Shown: positions 25,326 through 34,141, numbered from the stretch's first letter. The stretch is DNA of 64,000 nt from Fimenecus sp052298855 (GCA_052298855.1 DAVZXP010000010.1:49508-113507); one strand, 5' to 3'. Translations and numbers: made by a program. Notes: a model not told the origin generated them from the sequence alone.

Positions 25326-27183
25326 TGCTAACGATATGAATGATGTGTTTAGAACATCGTTTGATCAAATTTTGTACACACCGCTACAAAGAGCCCAAAA
25401 AGATGGATACATTAATATTACTGGTATTGAAGGAAAAAAGAAAATTGAGTATATCACCACAGAAAGGCATGTGGAAAACTATGAAGATCCCGAGGAAAAA
25501 GTTCGTGCCGAGTTTTTTGCTGAGCTGATATATAAATACGAATATCCTGCAAACCGCATCAAGGTTGAAGTAGTTGTTCCGGACAGATTGCCCACTGACC
25601 GTGCCGATATTGTTGTTTTCAGTGACAATGACTGCAAACGCCCTTATGCAATCGTTGAGTGCAAAAAAGAAGGCGTTACTGATGCCGAGTTTAATCAGGC
25701 TATTGAGCAGGGTGTCGGTAATGCTACCTGGGTGAAACTTCGCGCAGAGTATGTTGTTATCATCGCTGGCGGTACTCGCCGTGTTTTAGATGTTTCCGAT
25801 AAATACGGGGCATTTGAACGTGAGCAAAACATCATTGCTGATCTTCCTCGTGCATACGGCAAGCCTCAAGAATTCCGTTTCTATAAAGGAACGGACAACG
25901 ATATAAAGCCTGTATCGAGAGAAGATTTGATTGCGGCTATAAAGAAGTGTCATCAAACATTGTGGGGTGGTGGCCGTCTTTCTCCGCCTACCGCCTTTGG
26001 TGAACTCTGCAAACTAATTTTCGTAAAAATCAGCGATGAACAAAAGCCTCGCAAAAAGGGTGAGCCCTATCAATTCCAGATTAAGACTCATGAACCCTCA
26101 TCCAAATTGGCAGAGCGTATAAATGCCCTCTACAACGAGCAAAAAGCAAAAGACCCCGAAGTGTTTACAGAGTCGATTAAAGTGGATGACCGTGTTCTCC
26201 GTACCGTTGTTTCACACTTGGAGGCTATCAACCTCAATAAAACTGACCTTGATGTTAAGGGCGTTGCTTTTGAGCAATTTATGGATGGTTTCTTTAAGGG
26301 CGATTTTGGACAGTACTTTACGCCTCGTCCCATTATTGAATTCTGTGTAAAAATGATGAAGCCAGAACAAGATTGGGATGTCCTTGATCCTTCTTGTGGT
26401 TCCGGCGGTTTTCTTTTGCATGCACTCGATTACATGAGGAAGCAGGCAGGCGACTATTATGAGAAAGGTACCGTCGATTACTTTAACTATTGGCATGATT
26501 TTGCAGCAAAACATCTTTATGGAATCGAAATCAATGACGAAATTGCTCGTGTTGCAAAGATGAACATGATTGTGCACGATGATGGTCATACCAACGTTAT
26601 CAGCCATGATGCACTTGAAAGCATTGATAAAATGCATGATCACAATAGAGGTTTTGCAGAAAATCGATTTGATCTAATTCTTACAAATCCGCCTTTCGGT
26701 TCTACCATCAATCTTGCTGAAAAGCCCTATCTGTCTACATATGAACTGGGAAATAATGTAGATACAAAAGGCAAAAAGAAAACACGCAAAAATCAAAGTT
26801 CCGAAGTCTTGTTTATTGAGCGCATTTGGCAATTCTTAAAGCCCGGAACTGGCAAAGCTGCTATCGTATTGCCCGATGGTATTTTAACGAACAGTTCCAT
26901 GCAGTACGTCCGTGATTTCATTTTAGAGAAGTTCCAACTGCTTGCAGTTGTGAGCTTGCCTCAGTGTGCTTTTGCACATTTTGGTGCGGGTGTAAAAGCA
27001 TCCGTAATCTTTGTACGCAAACGTAAAGAAAATGAAAGACCGGATGAGAATGAGGCAATTTTCATGGCGGCACCGGAGTTGATCGGCTATGATGCTACCG
27101 GCAGAAAAACAGAATCTCAACTTGATGAAATCGTAAAGAAATATGAGGAGTTTCAAAAGGACGCAACACCTTTTTTCGCATAA
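25318..27183 (+). CDS. hsdM: Adenine methyltransferase with N-terminal HSDR_N nuclease domain
   Basis: 621 residues. The N-terminal ~190 residues are a type I restriction HSDR_N-like nuclease domain: RADIVVF followed by YAIVECKKEG gives the D ... ExK core. A type I M-subunit follows: helical domain, AdoMet motif DPSCGSGGF and catalytic NPPFGS. No helicase/translocase is present. GGAG lies 9 bp before the ATG, which overlaps the radical-SAM-like gene by 8 bp. The zero-frame stop at 27,181 directly follows a slippery heptamer; a -1 shift would extend the protein into the specificity subunit (1080 residues). Confidence 0.92.
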   Translation: MFNANDMNDVFRTSFDQILYTPLQRAQKDGYINITGIEGKKKIEYITTERHVENYEDPEEKVRAEFFAELIYKYEYPANRIKVEVVVPDRLPTDRADIVVFSDNDCKRPYAIVECKKEGVTDAEFNQAIEQGVGNATWVKLRAEYVVIIAGGTRRVLDVSDKYGAFEREQNIIADLPRAYGKPQEFRFYKGTDNDIKPVSREDLIAAIKKCHQTLWGGGRLSPPTAFGELCKLIFVKISDEQKPRKKGEPYQFQIKTHEPSSKLAERINALYNEQKAKDPEVFTESIKVDDRVLRTVVSHLEAINLNKTDLDVKGVAFEQFMDGFFKGDFGQYFTPRPIIEFCVKMMKPEQDWDVLDPSCGSGGFLLHALDYMRKQAGDYYEKGTVDYFNYWHDFAAKHLYGIEINDEIARVAKMNMIVHDDGHTNVISHDALESIDKMHDHNRGFAENRFDLILTNPPFGSTINLAEKPYLSTYELGNNVDTKGKKKTRKNQSSEVLFIERIWQFLKPGTGKAAIVLPDGILTNSSMQYVRDFILEKFQLLAVVSLPQCAFAHFGAGVKASVIFVRKRKENERPDENEAIFMAAPELIGYDATGRKTESQLDEIVKKYEEFQKDATPFFA

Positions 27184-27228
27184 CCCCCGACGCGAATGAC
27201 CTTTGCGTCTTCGCTGTCAAACGGGGGG
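27156..27228 (+). promoter_or_regulatory. Candidate programmed -1 ribosomal frameshift site
   Basis: In order: AAAGGA (27,156-27,161, SD-like, 9 nt upstream), the heptamer T_TTT_TTC (27,171-27,177) in the correct zero-frame phase (cct ttt ttc gca taa), a 6-nt spacer holding the zero-frame stop, then CCCCCG (27,184-27,189) pairing with CGGGGG (27,222-27,227), enclosing a second small stem ACGC/GCGT. This matches the layout of known bacterial -1 sites such as dnaX. Shifting -1 enters exactly the specificity-subunit frame. Confidence 0.72.
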
Positions 27229-28559
27229 ATATTGAAAACAGAGAAATTTATTGCAATCCCCTATACCCATTTTATATTTCTTTAATCGAGAAATATAAAA
27301 ACAGCCCTTACTATTGCGGAAAAATGTCCGACTTCTTGGACATAAACCCTAAAACGGATTGTACCATGTTAACTGATAAAACCGAAGTTAGCTTCGTTCC
27401 TATGCCTAATGTTCAAGAGCGAAACAACATGGTGTCATATGATATGGTTCCTTACGAAAAAGTAAAGAAAGGGTTTACTGTTTTTCGGCGCAATGATTTA
27501 ATCTGGGCGAAGATTACTCCTTGCATGCAAAATGGAAAATCATGCATTGTTGATGAAATGCCCACGGAGATCGGATTTGGCTCTACAGAGTTTCATGTCA
27601 TAAGGAAACGCAATAATGATGTCTATATGCCGTTTGTGTGGTCAATCTTTTCAAACGAGAATGTGCTAAAGGCTGCACAGGCAGTATTCAGTGGTTCAGC
27701 CGGACAGCAGCGTGTATCGGCATCTTTTTTGGAAAACTTCCCATGCGTTATTCCAGAATATGACAAACAAGTAGCCTTGGCCTCAATGCTGGAGCATACA
27801 CTATCTGCCCTAAAGGATAAAAATGCTCAAGCATTGAAATTGTTAAACGATTTCGAGGAACATATATCTAATAAATTTGGGTTGCATAGAAGCACAGAAA
27901 ATAAATTGTGCTTTGCTATTCGTCTTAAAGATTTAGATGGCGTAATTGATGTTAAACGCTACGCTTCAACAGGAAACAGAAATAATAATCTTACGGTTAA
28001 TCATATCTGTGACATTATTGAAGAAAAAGTAAATGTGTCTCGATTTGAAAAGAAAATCGTGGATTGGATTCGCATCGACGATTTGCCAAATCACCCCCTC
28101 GATATAGAGACAATCAGGACACAGCCCGCAAATGAAATTGATGGGACTTTCTTTGAAGTACGAGAAGGTGATATTCTGGTAGCTCGTCTCGGGCCAACAA
28201 TTCTTAATCAGAAAATTGTTATGGTACGCTCACTTGAAAGGACAACCATTGCTTCTGCAGAGTTCTTGGTATTGAGATGCAAGCCCGGATATGATCCCGA
28301 AGTAGTAATGGCAATATTAAAGACTGGATATTACAGAGACCTCATGTATTCTCACGCTCGTGGATCGACACCAAGCCGGTATCGACTCAATAGAGAAGAT
28401 ATGTTTAAGCTTCCTTTCCCTAATATTAAAAACCAACAGCAGGAAATTGCTTATGAAGCCAATGAAATCCGAGAGCAAGTCAAAGTAATGCGTGAACAGG
28501 CAAATGAGGAATGGCAAAAAGCAAAGCAACACTTTGAAGAATCCCTGTTAGGAGAATAA
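27177..28559 (+). CDS. hsdS: Type I specificity (S) subunit, read by -1 frameshift
   Basis: 460 residues from the shift point. Two target-recognition domains (about 30-210 and 245-420) are separated and ended by helical coiled-coil spacers, as in Methylase_S proteins. The frame is open from 27,147, but the 59 codons before ATG 27,324 contain no ATG, GTG, TTG or CTG. That region is truly coding: its ANDLCVFAVKRGDIEN parallels TENKLCFAIRLKDLDG at the start of the second half. A start at ATG 27,324 would cut into TRD1 and has no good ribosome binding site. Confidence 0.82.
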   Translation, partial: RITPDANDLCVFAVKRGDIENREIYCNPLYPFYISLIEKYKNSPYYCGKMSDFLDINPKTDCTMLTDKTEVSFVPMPNVQERNNMVSYDMVPYEKVKKGFTVFRRNDLIWAKITPCMQNGKSCIVDEMPTEIGFGSTEFHVIRKRNNDVYMPFVWSIFSNENVLKAAQAVFSGSAGQQRVSASFLENFPCVIPEYDKQVALASMLEHTLSALKDKNAQALKLLNDFEEHISNKFGLHRSTENKLCFAIRLKDLDGVIDVKRYASTGNRNNNLTVNHICDIIEEKVNVSRFEKKIVDWIRIDDLPNHPLDIETIRTQPANEIDGTFFEVREGDILVARLGPTILNQKIVMVRSLERTTIASAEFLVLRCKPGYDPEVVMAILKTGYYRDLMYSHARGSTPSRYRLNREDMFKLPFPNIKNQQQEIAYEANEIREQVKVMREQANEEWQKAKQHFEESLLGE

Positions 28560-28562
28560 GTT

Positions 28563-30053
28563 ATGATTAAATTAAGCGGAATTTTAGAATATTCAATGGG
28601 TGGCTTTCTTTGCTTGCGAGGTTTTGCGTCATACAAAATGTTGAGTGCCATTTCAAAACCAAACACAGAAGTACAGCGAGGCTTGATTGACGAGCACAAG
28701 GGAGACATGGCAAGGTTCTTAAATGCTGGAGAATATAAGTTTTTCCCCGAAGTAATTCTTGCCACCAATTTGACTGATGGCACAAAAGATTTTGATGAGC
28801 TTACCTTGTTTCACGAATCGTTGCAATCGGGCCAAACATGGAACAAAAGTATCGGCAATTTTCAATTCAACATCTCCCGCCATGTAAGCAAAAACATATT
28901 GAATCAATATGACAGTCTACCAAGAGTTGAAAGAATTTATCTGGCTCATATAAAATTTGATGAAACGGTTTGTGAGCTGGTACGAATTGACGGAAATCAT
29001 AGACTGAGTGCTGCGGATGAGGTAACAACAGATTTCACTTTGCCGTTCTGCTTGCTTCTTTTTCGCAACCCAAATGAGAATGACCAATTTACAAGAGCGA
29101 TTTTCCACAATATCAATGCGAAGCAAATTCCGTTGAAATTGGAAGAAAACCTAAAAGTCATTTTGGAAAGTCCTCAAGTATTTTCTGATGACACATTGAT
29201 AAGAGACCCTTCTTTTGGATGGAAATACTATTTGGCAAGAAAGACATTGCAGAGCGTTGATTTTTCCTATTTCCCCGCTATCAGCTCCTACATAAGCCAA
29301 GCAAAATGTAGTTTCTTTGTTGATCTGTTCGGATTTTTGTTAAAGAATCAAAGTGTAGAAGAAAACGATTCTGCAATTTCTAAAGTCAGGACACAGCTTG
29401 TTGAAGTAGAGCGGGCATTGATAGAATCTGAAATAACTGCAACTACAACAAACATTGCTGTTATCGGAGCGTTGGCGTACTATCGGCTCACAAATGAATC
29501 CAAATACCGTGGATTTCTTTCGTGGATAAAAAAGAATAATATCGGAAATGTTGAAAAACTACATATCGACGATGTGATCAACCTGTACGATGAAATCTAT
29601 GAGCATGTTCCTAAAAAAATTTTCCTTGCAAGATGGTATCCGTCTGCGGAATATGATGGCGATGACGAATACAGAAAAGCAGAAAGCCGCATCAGTGCTA
29701 TAAAAGAAATCGTTCAGCAGTTAAATTTGGATCTGACCGATTTAGGCACAAGAGAAACCGGTACGTTCGATATCAGAGATGTTATGTATCACGACATAAG
29801 AGAATGTGATATTTTTGTTGCAGATCTATCGGGAGCTCGTCACAACGTTATGATAGAAGTTGGATATGCATTAAAGCATGTTGAAACTGACAGAATGTTG
29901 TTTTATTTTCAAGCATCAGATAAATGTAAATCTGTTCCGTTTGATGTTAGTCACTTGAACTATGTTCCGATTGTGGATTCTGCGGAAATAAAAACATCCG
30001 TAAAAGCACGTATTGAAAACATTCTTGAGCAGGCTCGAAATGGGGAAATATGA
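28563..30053 (+). CDS. DGQHR-like protein with C-terminal TIR/deoxyribosyltransferase-like domain
   Basis: 496 residues. The N-terminal part has VRIDGNHRLSAA, a variant of the DGQHR/DndB-type motif found in proteins linked to DNA modification systems. The C-terminal ~140 residues (KKIFLARWYP ... IRECDIFVADLSG ... NVMIEVGYALKH) resemble nucleoside deoxyribosyltransferase or TIR-like folds; the Glu in EVGYA aligns with the catalytic Glu of those enzymes. That would suggest NAD or nucleotide hydrolysis. GGAG precedes the ATG, 3 bp after the S subunit, and the stop overlaps the next gene by 4 bp. Confidence 0.72.
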   Translation: MIKLSGILEYSMGGFLCLRGFASYKMLSAISKPNTEVQRGLIDEHKGDMARFLNAGEYKFFPEVILATNLTDGTKDFDELTLFHESLQSGQTWNKSIGNFQFNISRHVSKNILNQYDSLPRVERIYLAHIKFDETVCELVRIDGNHRLSAADEVTTDFTLPFCLLLFRNPNENDQFTRAIFHNINAKQIPLKLEENLKVILESPQVFSDDTLIRDPSFGWKYYLARKTLQSVDFSYFPAISSYISQAKCSFFVDLFGFLLKNQSVEENDSAISKVRTQLVEVERALIESEITATTTNIAVIGALAYYRLTNESKYRGFLSWIKKNNIGNVEKLHIDDVINLYDEIYEHVPKKIFLARWYPSAEYDGDDEYRKAESRISAIKEIVQQLNLDLTDLGTRETGTFDIRDVMYHDIRECDIFVADLSGARHNVMIEVGYALKHVETDRMLFYFQASDKCKSVPFDVSHLNYVPIVDSAEIKTSVKARIENILEQARNGEI

Positions 30054-31597
30054 AAATGTGCATTAAGAATCCTGTCAGCAATGAATTTGTAAATCCGTTT
30101 TCAAAAAAAGTTGAAGAGCTTTCAAAAAAATTTGATAACGCAACAATTTCTCGAGATTATGACGAGTTAGAACGATTACTTTCAGTGGCAGAGAGCGAAC
30201 TAAGTAATGAAAATATCGCATCCCAAGCCCGAATACATTATTCAATGGGAACCGTTTATAGTGATTTTGCTCAATTTAAAGATATTTCAACGGAGAAATC
30301 AATTGAACAGCAATTATATTATTTCAGGAAGAGTATATCTTTAATCGAGATTGATGAGTATTCCGAAAAAAAGTATGAGCCTTATATTTTAGGGTTCAAA
30401 AGATTACTATATACGAATTATGCTAATGTTTTAGATCACTGTGGGCGCAAAATTGCGGCAGTTGAAAATTATAAGAAAGCGTTAAGTATAGACAGTAATT
30501 TTGGAATGGCTCTCGGAAATTTAGGCAATGCATATATGCATTATGCTTGCCTCGAGTATGATAATGGGCATAGAGATATATTTCATCATTTTGCATATCA
30601 TTACTTGAACAAAGCAACTAAATGTGACGATCCAAATACTCATGATGATGCTAAGAAATGCTTCGAAGCAACAATGAACATCTATGCCCCCGAGTATGTT
30701 GAAAATGTACTTACTGCTGAATTATCTTTCAACCATTATACATATGATAACCCCGAAGAATTGTCTTATAGGGAGTGGTGTTTGCAGAAAGGTTTGTTTT
30801 TAAACACATTAAATGATTTGCCTGTAGCTGAACTGAGCCTCGCTGGAGATGTTATACAACTTCCAAATATGATAGTAGATGTTGGAGCCAAACCTATATT
30901 TCATGGAATGTTTAGCCAACTCAAACAAGAATATATCTATGTGAGATATATTTACTACAGTACTCTTAATTCAGGAGATGAGCCTCATTTCGCTGATAAG
31001 GAAACTTACATAAAGGCACACACTGACTACGCTCAATATTCAATTCGATTAGAAAAATTAAAAACATCATTCAAAACGCTTTATGGTATGTTTGATAAAA
31101 TCGCATTTTTCCTCGAGCATTATTTTGATTTAGGAATAAAAGAGCGAGACATCAACTTCCGTTCAATTTGGAGGGATTCTGCTGGGTTTGGACAAAAGAA
31201 ATATCAATACAAAAACACGCTGGATCCTAATCAAAATTTTGCTTTGTCATCGTTGTATTGGATAAGCAAAGATTTCTTCGAGAAATTCGAGGATTCACCA
31301 AACCCTGAATTGAAAAGAATTAAAGATATACGTGATGCCTTAGAACATAAATATGTTAAGATCAATGATGCTTTTTTCGATAAACTAACCGAGGAATATG
31401 GAGATGGCTTAGCTTTATACGTATCTGAAAAAGAGATGTATGATGTGACATTTATGTTGCTGAAAATTCTTCGTGAAGCGATAATAAATTTATCTTTATG
31501 TGTGAATATAGCCGAAGAACCAAAAAGAGAAGCATCAAAAGACAAACCAATAATGCCTATCAGTCTTATGGACTATGAGGATGGTTGGAAAATTTAA
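30050..31597 (+). CDS. TPR and LA2681-type HEPN domain protein
   Basis: 515 residues. The first ~230 residues hold TPR-like helical repeats (for example YTNYANVLDHCGRKIAAVEN and ALSIDSNFGMALGNLGNAYM). The C-terminal half matches the LA2681 HEPN family; the HEPN signature Rx4H is seen as RDALEH near residue 427. HEPN proteins are often metal-independent RNases in abortive defence. It starts 4 bp before the previous stop (ATGA) and is the last gene of the operon. Confidence 0.82.
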   Translation: MKMCIKNPVSNEFVNPFSKKVEELSKKFDNATISRDYDELERLLSVAESELSNENIASQARIHYSMGTVYSDFAQFKDISTEKSIEQQLYYFRKSISLIEIDEYSEKKYEPYILGFKRLLYTNYANVLDHCGRKIAAVENYKKALSIDSNFGMALGNLGNAYMHYACLEYDNGHRDIFHHFAYHYLNKATKCDDPNTHDDAKKCFEATMNIYAPEYVENVLTAELSFNHYTYDNPEELSYREWCLQKGLFLNTLNDLPVAELSLAGDVIQLPNMIVDVGAKPIFHGMFSQLKQEYIYVRYIYYSTLNSGDEPHFADKETYIKAHTDYAQYSIRLEKLKTSFKTLYGMFDKIAFFLEHYFDLGIKERDINFRSIWRDSAGFGQKKYQYKNTLDPNQNFALSSLYWISKDFFEKFEDSPNPELKRIKDIRDALEHKYVKINDAFFDKLTEEYGDGLALYVSEKEMYDVTFMLLKILREAIINLSLCVNIAEEPKREASKDKPIMPISLMDYEDGWKI

Positions 31598-31611
31598 GAA
31601 AAAATCTTTAA

Positions 31612-31652
31612 AGCAGCAGGCACGAGAGGTTGACTCCCGTGCCTTCTTGCTA
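31612..31652 (+). terminator. Likely terminator of the defence operon
   Basis: AGGCACG.GAG / CTC.CGTGCCT stem with one internal mismatch and a GTTGA loop, flanked by AGCA and TGCT that may extend it. The following tract TTCTTGCTATTTT is only partly T-rich. Confidence 0.65.
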
Positions 31653-31711
31653 TTTTGCGTATTTAATTATAAACTCATGGATATGTTCGGTTAAGTGCAG
31701 ATAATATTTTC

Positions 31712-32086
31712 TCATACAAAAACCAGTTCACTATTCACAACTTCCATTGCTCGATTACTGATGTTGTTCATTTTCTGCACCCAAAGCAGCATATCAATTG
31801 CTTTGAGTTGTTCGGTGACGCCTTCTTTTTCAGCGTATTGTTTTACCAGCCGAGAAAAGAGTTGTTTGGCTTGTTCTTCGATATCGGCAAGGAGGGAATA
31901 GAGTTTTCCGGAAGTGAGCAAATTGTAATACAAAACTTTGTGATGCTTTAAGTAGTTCAATCTGCGTTGTCCCCATACTCCGATATAACCGGTTGCTTCT
32001 TCTGCCGGTAAAATTAAATTTTGCAAAAGATAGTCGCCTTGCTTAGTATATGTGCCACCGAATTTTTCAAATAATGTGTTTTCCAT
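31712..32086 (-). CDS. tnpV: TnpV-type transposon-encoded protein
   Basis: 124 residues, starting MENTLFEKFGGTYTKQGDY after AAAGGAGG; an upstream in-frame start lacks such a site. It fits TnpV, a helical protein carried by Clostridia mobile elements (motifs LPAEEATGYIGVWGQRRLNY, LLTSGKL, VQKMNNI). The biochemical role is unknown. It marks mobile-element DNA at the right flank of the island. Confidence 0.88.
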   Translation of the reverse strand: MENTLFEKFGGTYTKQGDYLLQNLILPAEEATGYIGVWGQRRLNYLKHHKVLYYNLLTSGKLYSLLADIEEQAKQLFSRLVKQYAEKEGVTEQLKAIDMLLWVQKMNNISNRAMEVVNSELVFV

Positions 32087-32258
32087 AGTAAAACCTCCTT
32101 TGATACTCAAATTGTACCAAAGGAGGTTTTTTTGCGAATGTGCGATTTATAAATTTACAAATTTAGTTCATGCAAAAATTACAATGAACTTTTGCAAACT
32201 GTGCCACTTTTAGCGGCGAATAATGTGTATTCCAAATTTATTCGTTATGTTTACTTTT

Positions 32259-32619
32259 TCATTTACCACTAATTTTGTTGAAATATGAAATTGATTTGAT
32301 TCGGTAACCAGGTGAAATAATCATATCGAGATTGTAATATGAAACGCTATAATTTTTACCGTCACTCGCAGTTGTTCGGAATTTCCGAACAACTGAATTT
32401 TCTTCAAGCTCGCCCTCTTCAAAAATATTTTTAATATGCTCACTTACATTTGATTTGCTCGTTTGGTAAAGTTCACATAATTGTGCCTGTGTCAACCATA
32501 CCGTTTCATCAACAAATCGAACATCAATTTTTGTATCCGTCATCAGTTTGATAAATAACTATTTCGCCTTGATTATTATCTTTATTCATTTCTTTAAGAT
32601 CGATTTTCTGTTCTTTCAT
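32259..32619 (-). pseudogene. Broken rhuM gene (RhuM-family N-terminus)
   Basis: Starts MKEQKIDLKEMNKDNNQGEI after a GGAGG site, but one extra base near 32,533 (ggatacaaa) causes a stop. The next frame continues the RhuM sequence (KIDVRFVDETVWLTQAQLCE ... YYNLDMIIS). After about 90 codons it diverges (PGYRIKSISYFNKISGK) and ends, where the family normally continues for over 200 residues. So it carries a frameshift and a 3' deletion. RhuM proteins are carried by mobile elements. Confidence 0.82.
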
Positions 32620-32736
32620 AGCGATTTATCCTCCTTTTATCATAGTACCATAATTGGCTTTTATATACAACATTTTCTTTTCAGCCGATATTATAACAAA
32701 CAACCCTCTGCTCTATTTTAAAGCAGAGGGCATAAA

Positions 32737-33576
32737 TTATTTTTTATAGATATTATCGTATTTGGATTTTATATCTTTTTTTCCGTCGTATAATTCTTTC
32801 CAAACATCTTGATAAAAATCATACATATCGGAATACGCATCTTCGTAAGTGTCATACATATTTGAGTATGCGTCTTCGTAGGCATCATACATATCACTGT
32901 ACACCGAGGAAACTTCATTGTAGCTTGCTTCATCATAAGCTTTTGTGATTATACCGTCAAGCTCTTTAAATGCTGATTCATACATTCGACTCCAAGCTTT
33001 GTAGTAATCTTCGGTTTCTCGTTGCCAAATTTTAAAGCCGTCTTCCATACTTCTTGTCCAAGTGGTATAGTCACTTTTGTTATCGGCTACATTTTTGTAG
33101 TATGAATAGCAGTACTGTGATACCGTAACATAATAGCTTTTTGCTTCGTTTTCGCAGAAAGAATACCATTCATTAACTTTTTTGGCATTCTTTTTGTAGC
33201 CTTTGTATGTACCACCTATGTCGTTTGACAATTCTGTGTACTTATCCTGCATTTTTTTAATTGATTTTTCCGATTCGGATTTTAATTTTTCTTGAAATTT
33301 GGAATTGTCATTTAATGAAACGCTATTGTTTGCAGTCGTTTCCTGAACAGTGGATGAAATTGTAGATTGCGTATCATTTTTGCTGCTTCCTTTTTTGCCG
33401 GTTAATGCAACCGCAGTAACAATTAATGCAATTATTACAACAATGCTTATAATAATCACGGGAATTATCCACTTCTTGCTGGCTGATTTGTTTTTTAGCT
33501 TGTATCCGCAATGCGGACAGATTTTTGTTGAATCAGAAATTTCTTTGCCACATTCCGGGCAGTTAATTAATGCCAT
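32737..33576 (-). CDS. Zinc-ribbon membrane protein with Tyr/Asp repeats
   Basis: 279 residues: an N-terminal zinc ribbon (CPECGKEISDSTKICPHCG), a membrane helix at about 34-58 (IIPVIIISIVVIIALIVTAV), a Ser/Thr/Asn linker, then a long helical outer part. Near the C-terminus an ~11-residue unit is repeated (YSDMYDAYEDA, YSNMYDTYEDA, YSDMYDFYQDV). GAGGAG precedes the ATG. The layout resembles other zinc-ribbon-TM proteins of Firmicutes with unknown extracellular roles. The architecture parallels the 12,029 gene without close similarity. Confidence 0.83.
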   Translation of the reverse strand: MALINCPECGKEISDSTKICPHCGYKLKNKSASKKWIIPVIIISIVVIIALIVTAVALTGKKGSSKNDTQSTISSTVQETTANNSVSLNDNSKFQEKLKSESEKSIKKMQDKYTELSNDIGGTYKGYKKNAKKVNEWYSFCENEAKSYYVTVSQYCYSYYKNVADNKSDYTTWTRSMEDGFKIWQRETEDYYKAWSRMYESAFKELDGIITKAYDEASYNEVSSVYSDMYDAYEDAYSNMYDTYEDAYSDMYDFYQDVWKELYDGKKDIKSKYDNIYKK

Positions 33577-33643
33577 AGTATTTTACTCCTCTTTTAGTTT
33601 TTTGTTTGCTTTTTGGAAATATTAAGTTAAATTTCACCTCGCT

Positions 33644-33928
33644 TTATTTTTTGTGTTCTTTAATCATTTTTCTAATCCATTTTTCACTGTAACCGTATTT
33701 TGTGGCAAGTTGACGGATGTTTTTGCCGTCGTATTCAGCAACAATTCTTGACGCAATAAAATCGGTTGTGAAAAAGTTCACCGGAAAAGTGATTTGCTGA
33801 CCTCGGTATGTAGAGTACAGCGTCATAGCGGCCTCGATACCGAGCGTGTTGGCTATTTCGTTATACACACCGTTTAAGTATTCGCTTTCAATTTCATTTG
33901 GGTTCATATTTATATAAACCTCTTTCAT
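33644..33928 (-). CDS. Mor-family transcriptional regulator
   Basis: 94 residues, with GGAGG 8 bp before the ATG. The Mor domain is visible: ESEYLNGVYNEIANTLG, then a GGQ-like loop (STYRGQQITFP) and a C-terminal helix-turn-helix (IRQLATKYGYSEKWIRKMI). Mor proteins activate phage or mobile-element genes, but many stand-alone copies exist in Clostridia. An internal ATG 21 bp downstream is possible. Confidence 0.85.
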   Translation of the reverse strand: MKEVYINMNPNEIESEYLNGVYNEIANTLGIEAAMTLYSTYRGQQITFPVNFFTTDFIASRIVAEYDGKNIRQLATKYGYSEKWIRKMIKEHKK

Positions 33929-34064
33929 CTTTACTGCCTCCTATTATGCTTTATCTGTGTGGATTTGTATAGAGCGACAGTTCATAGGAACATTTCCTTG
34001 TAAAGTTCCTTAAACTTAATTTTCACTCATAATAGGACTTGTAAATTTTGCGAGGCAAAATAAA

Positions 34065-34090
34065 AACACCACCTGACATCAGATGGTGTT
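34065..34090 (-). terminator. Terminator of the SASP gene
   Basis: Minus-strand stem AACACCA.CTG / CAG.TGGTGTT with one mismatch, followed by TTTTTATTTTG. Confidence 0.82.
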
Positions 34091-34141
34091 CATTGTATTT
34101 ATTATTTGTAGCTTTTGTATGCTTTTGTTGTGAGTGGGCTT

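Noticed and set aside
26212..26643. 143-codon minus-strand frame inside the methyltransferase gene
   Set aside because: Shadow frame crossing the conserved AdoMet-binding domain.
27324..28559. S subunit starting at ATG 27,324
   Set aside because: Would discard about 50 residues of clear specificity-subunit sequence upstream and has no good ribosome binding site; frameshift entry explains the data better, though this start cannot be fully excluded.
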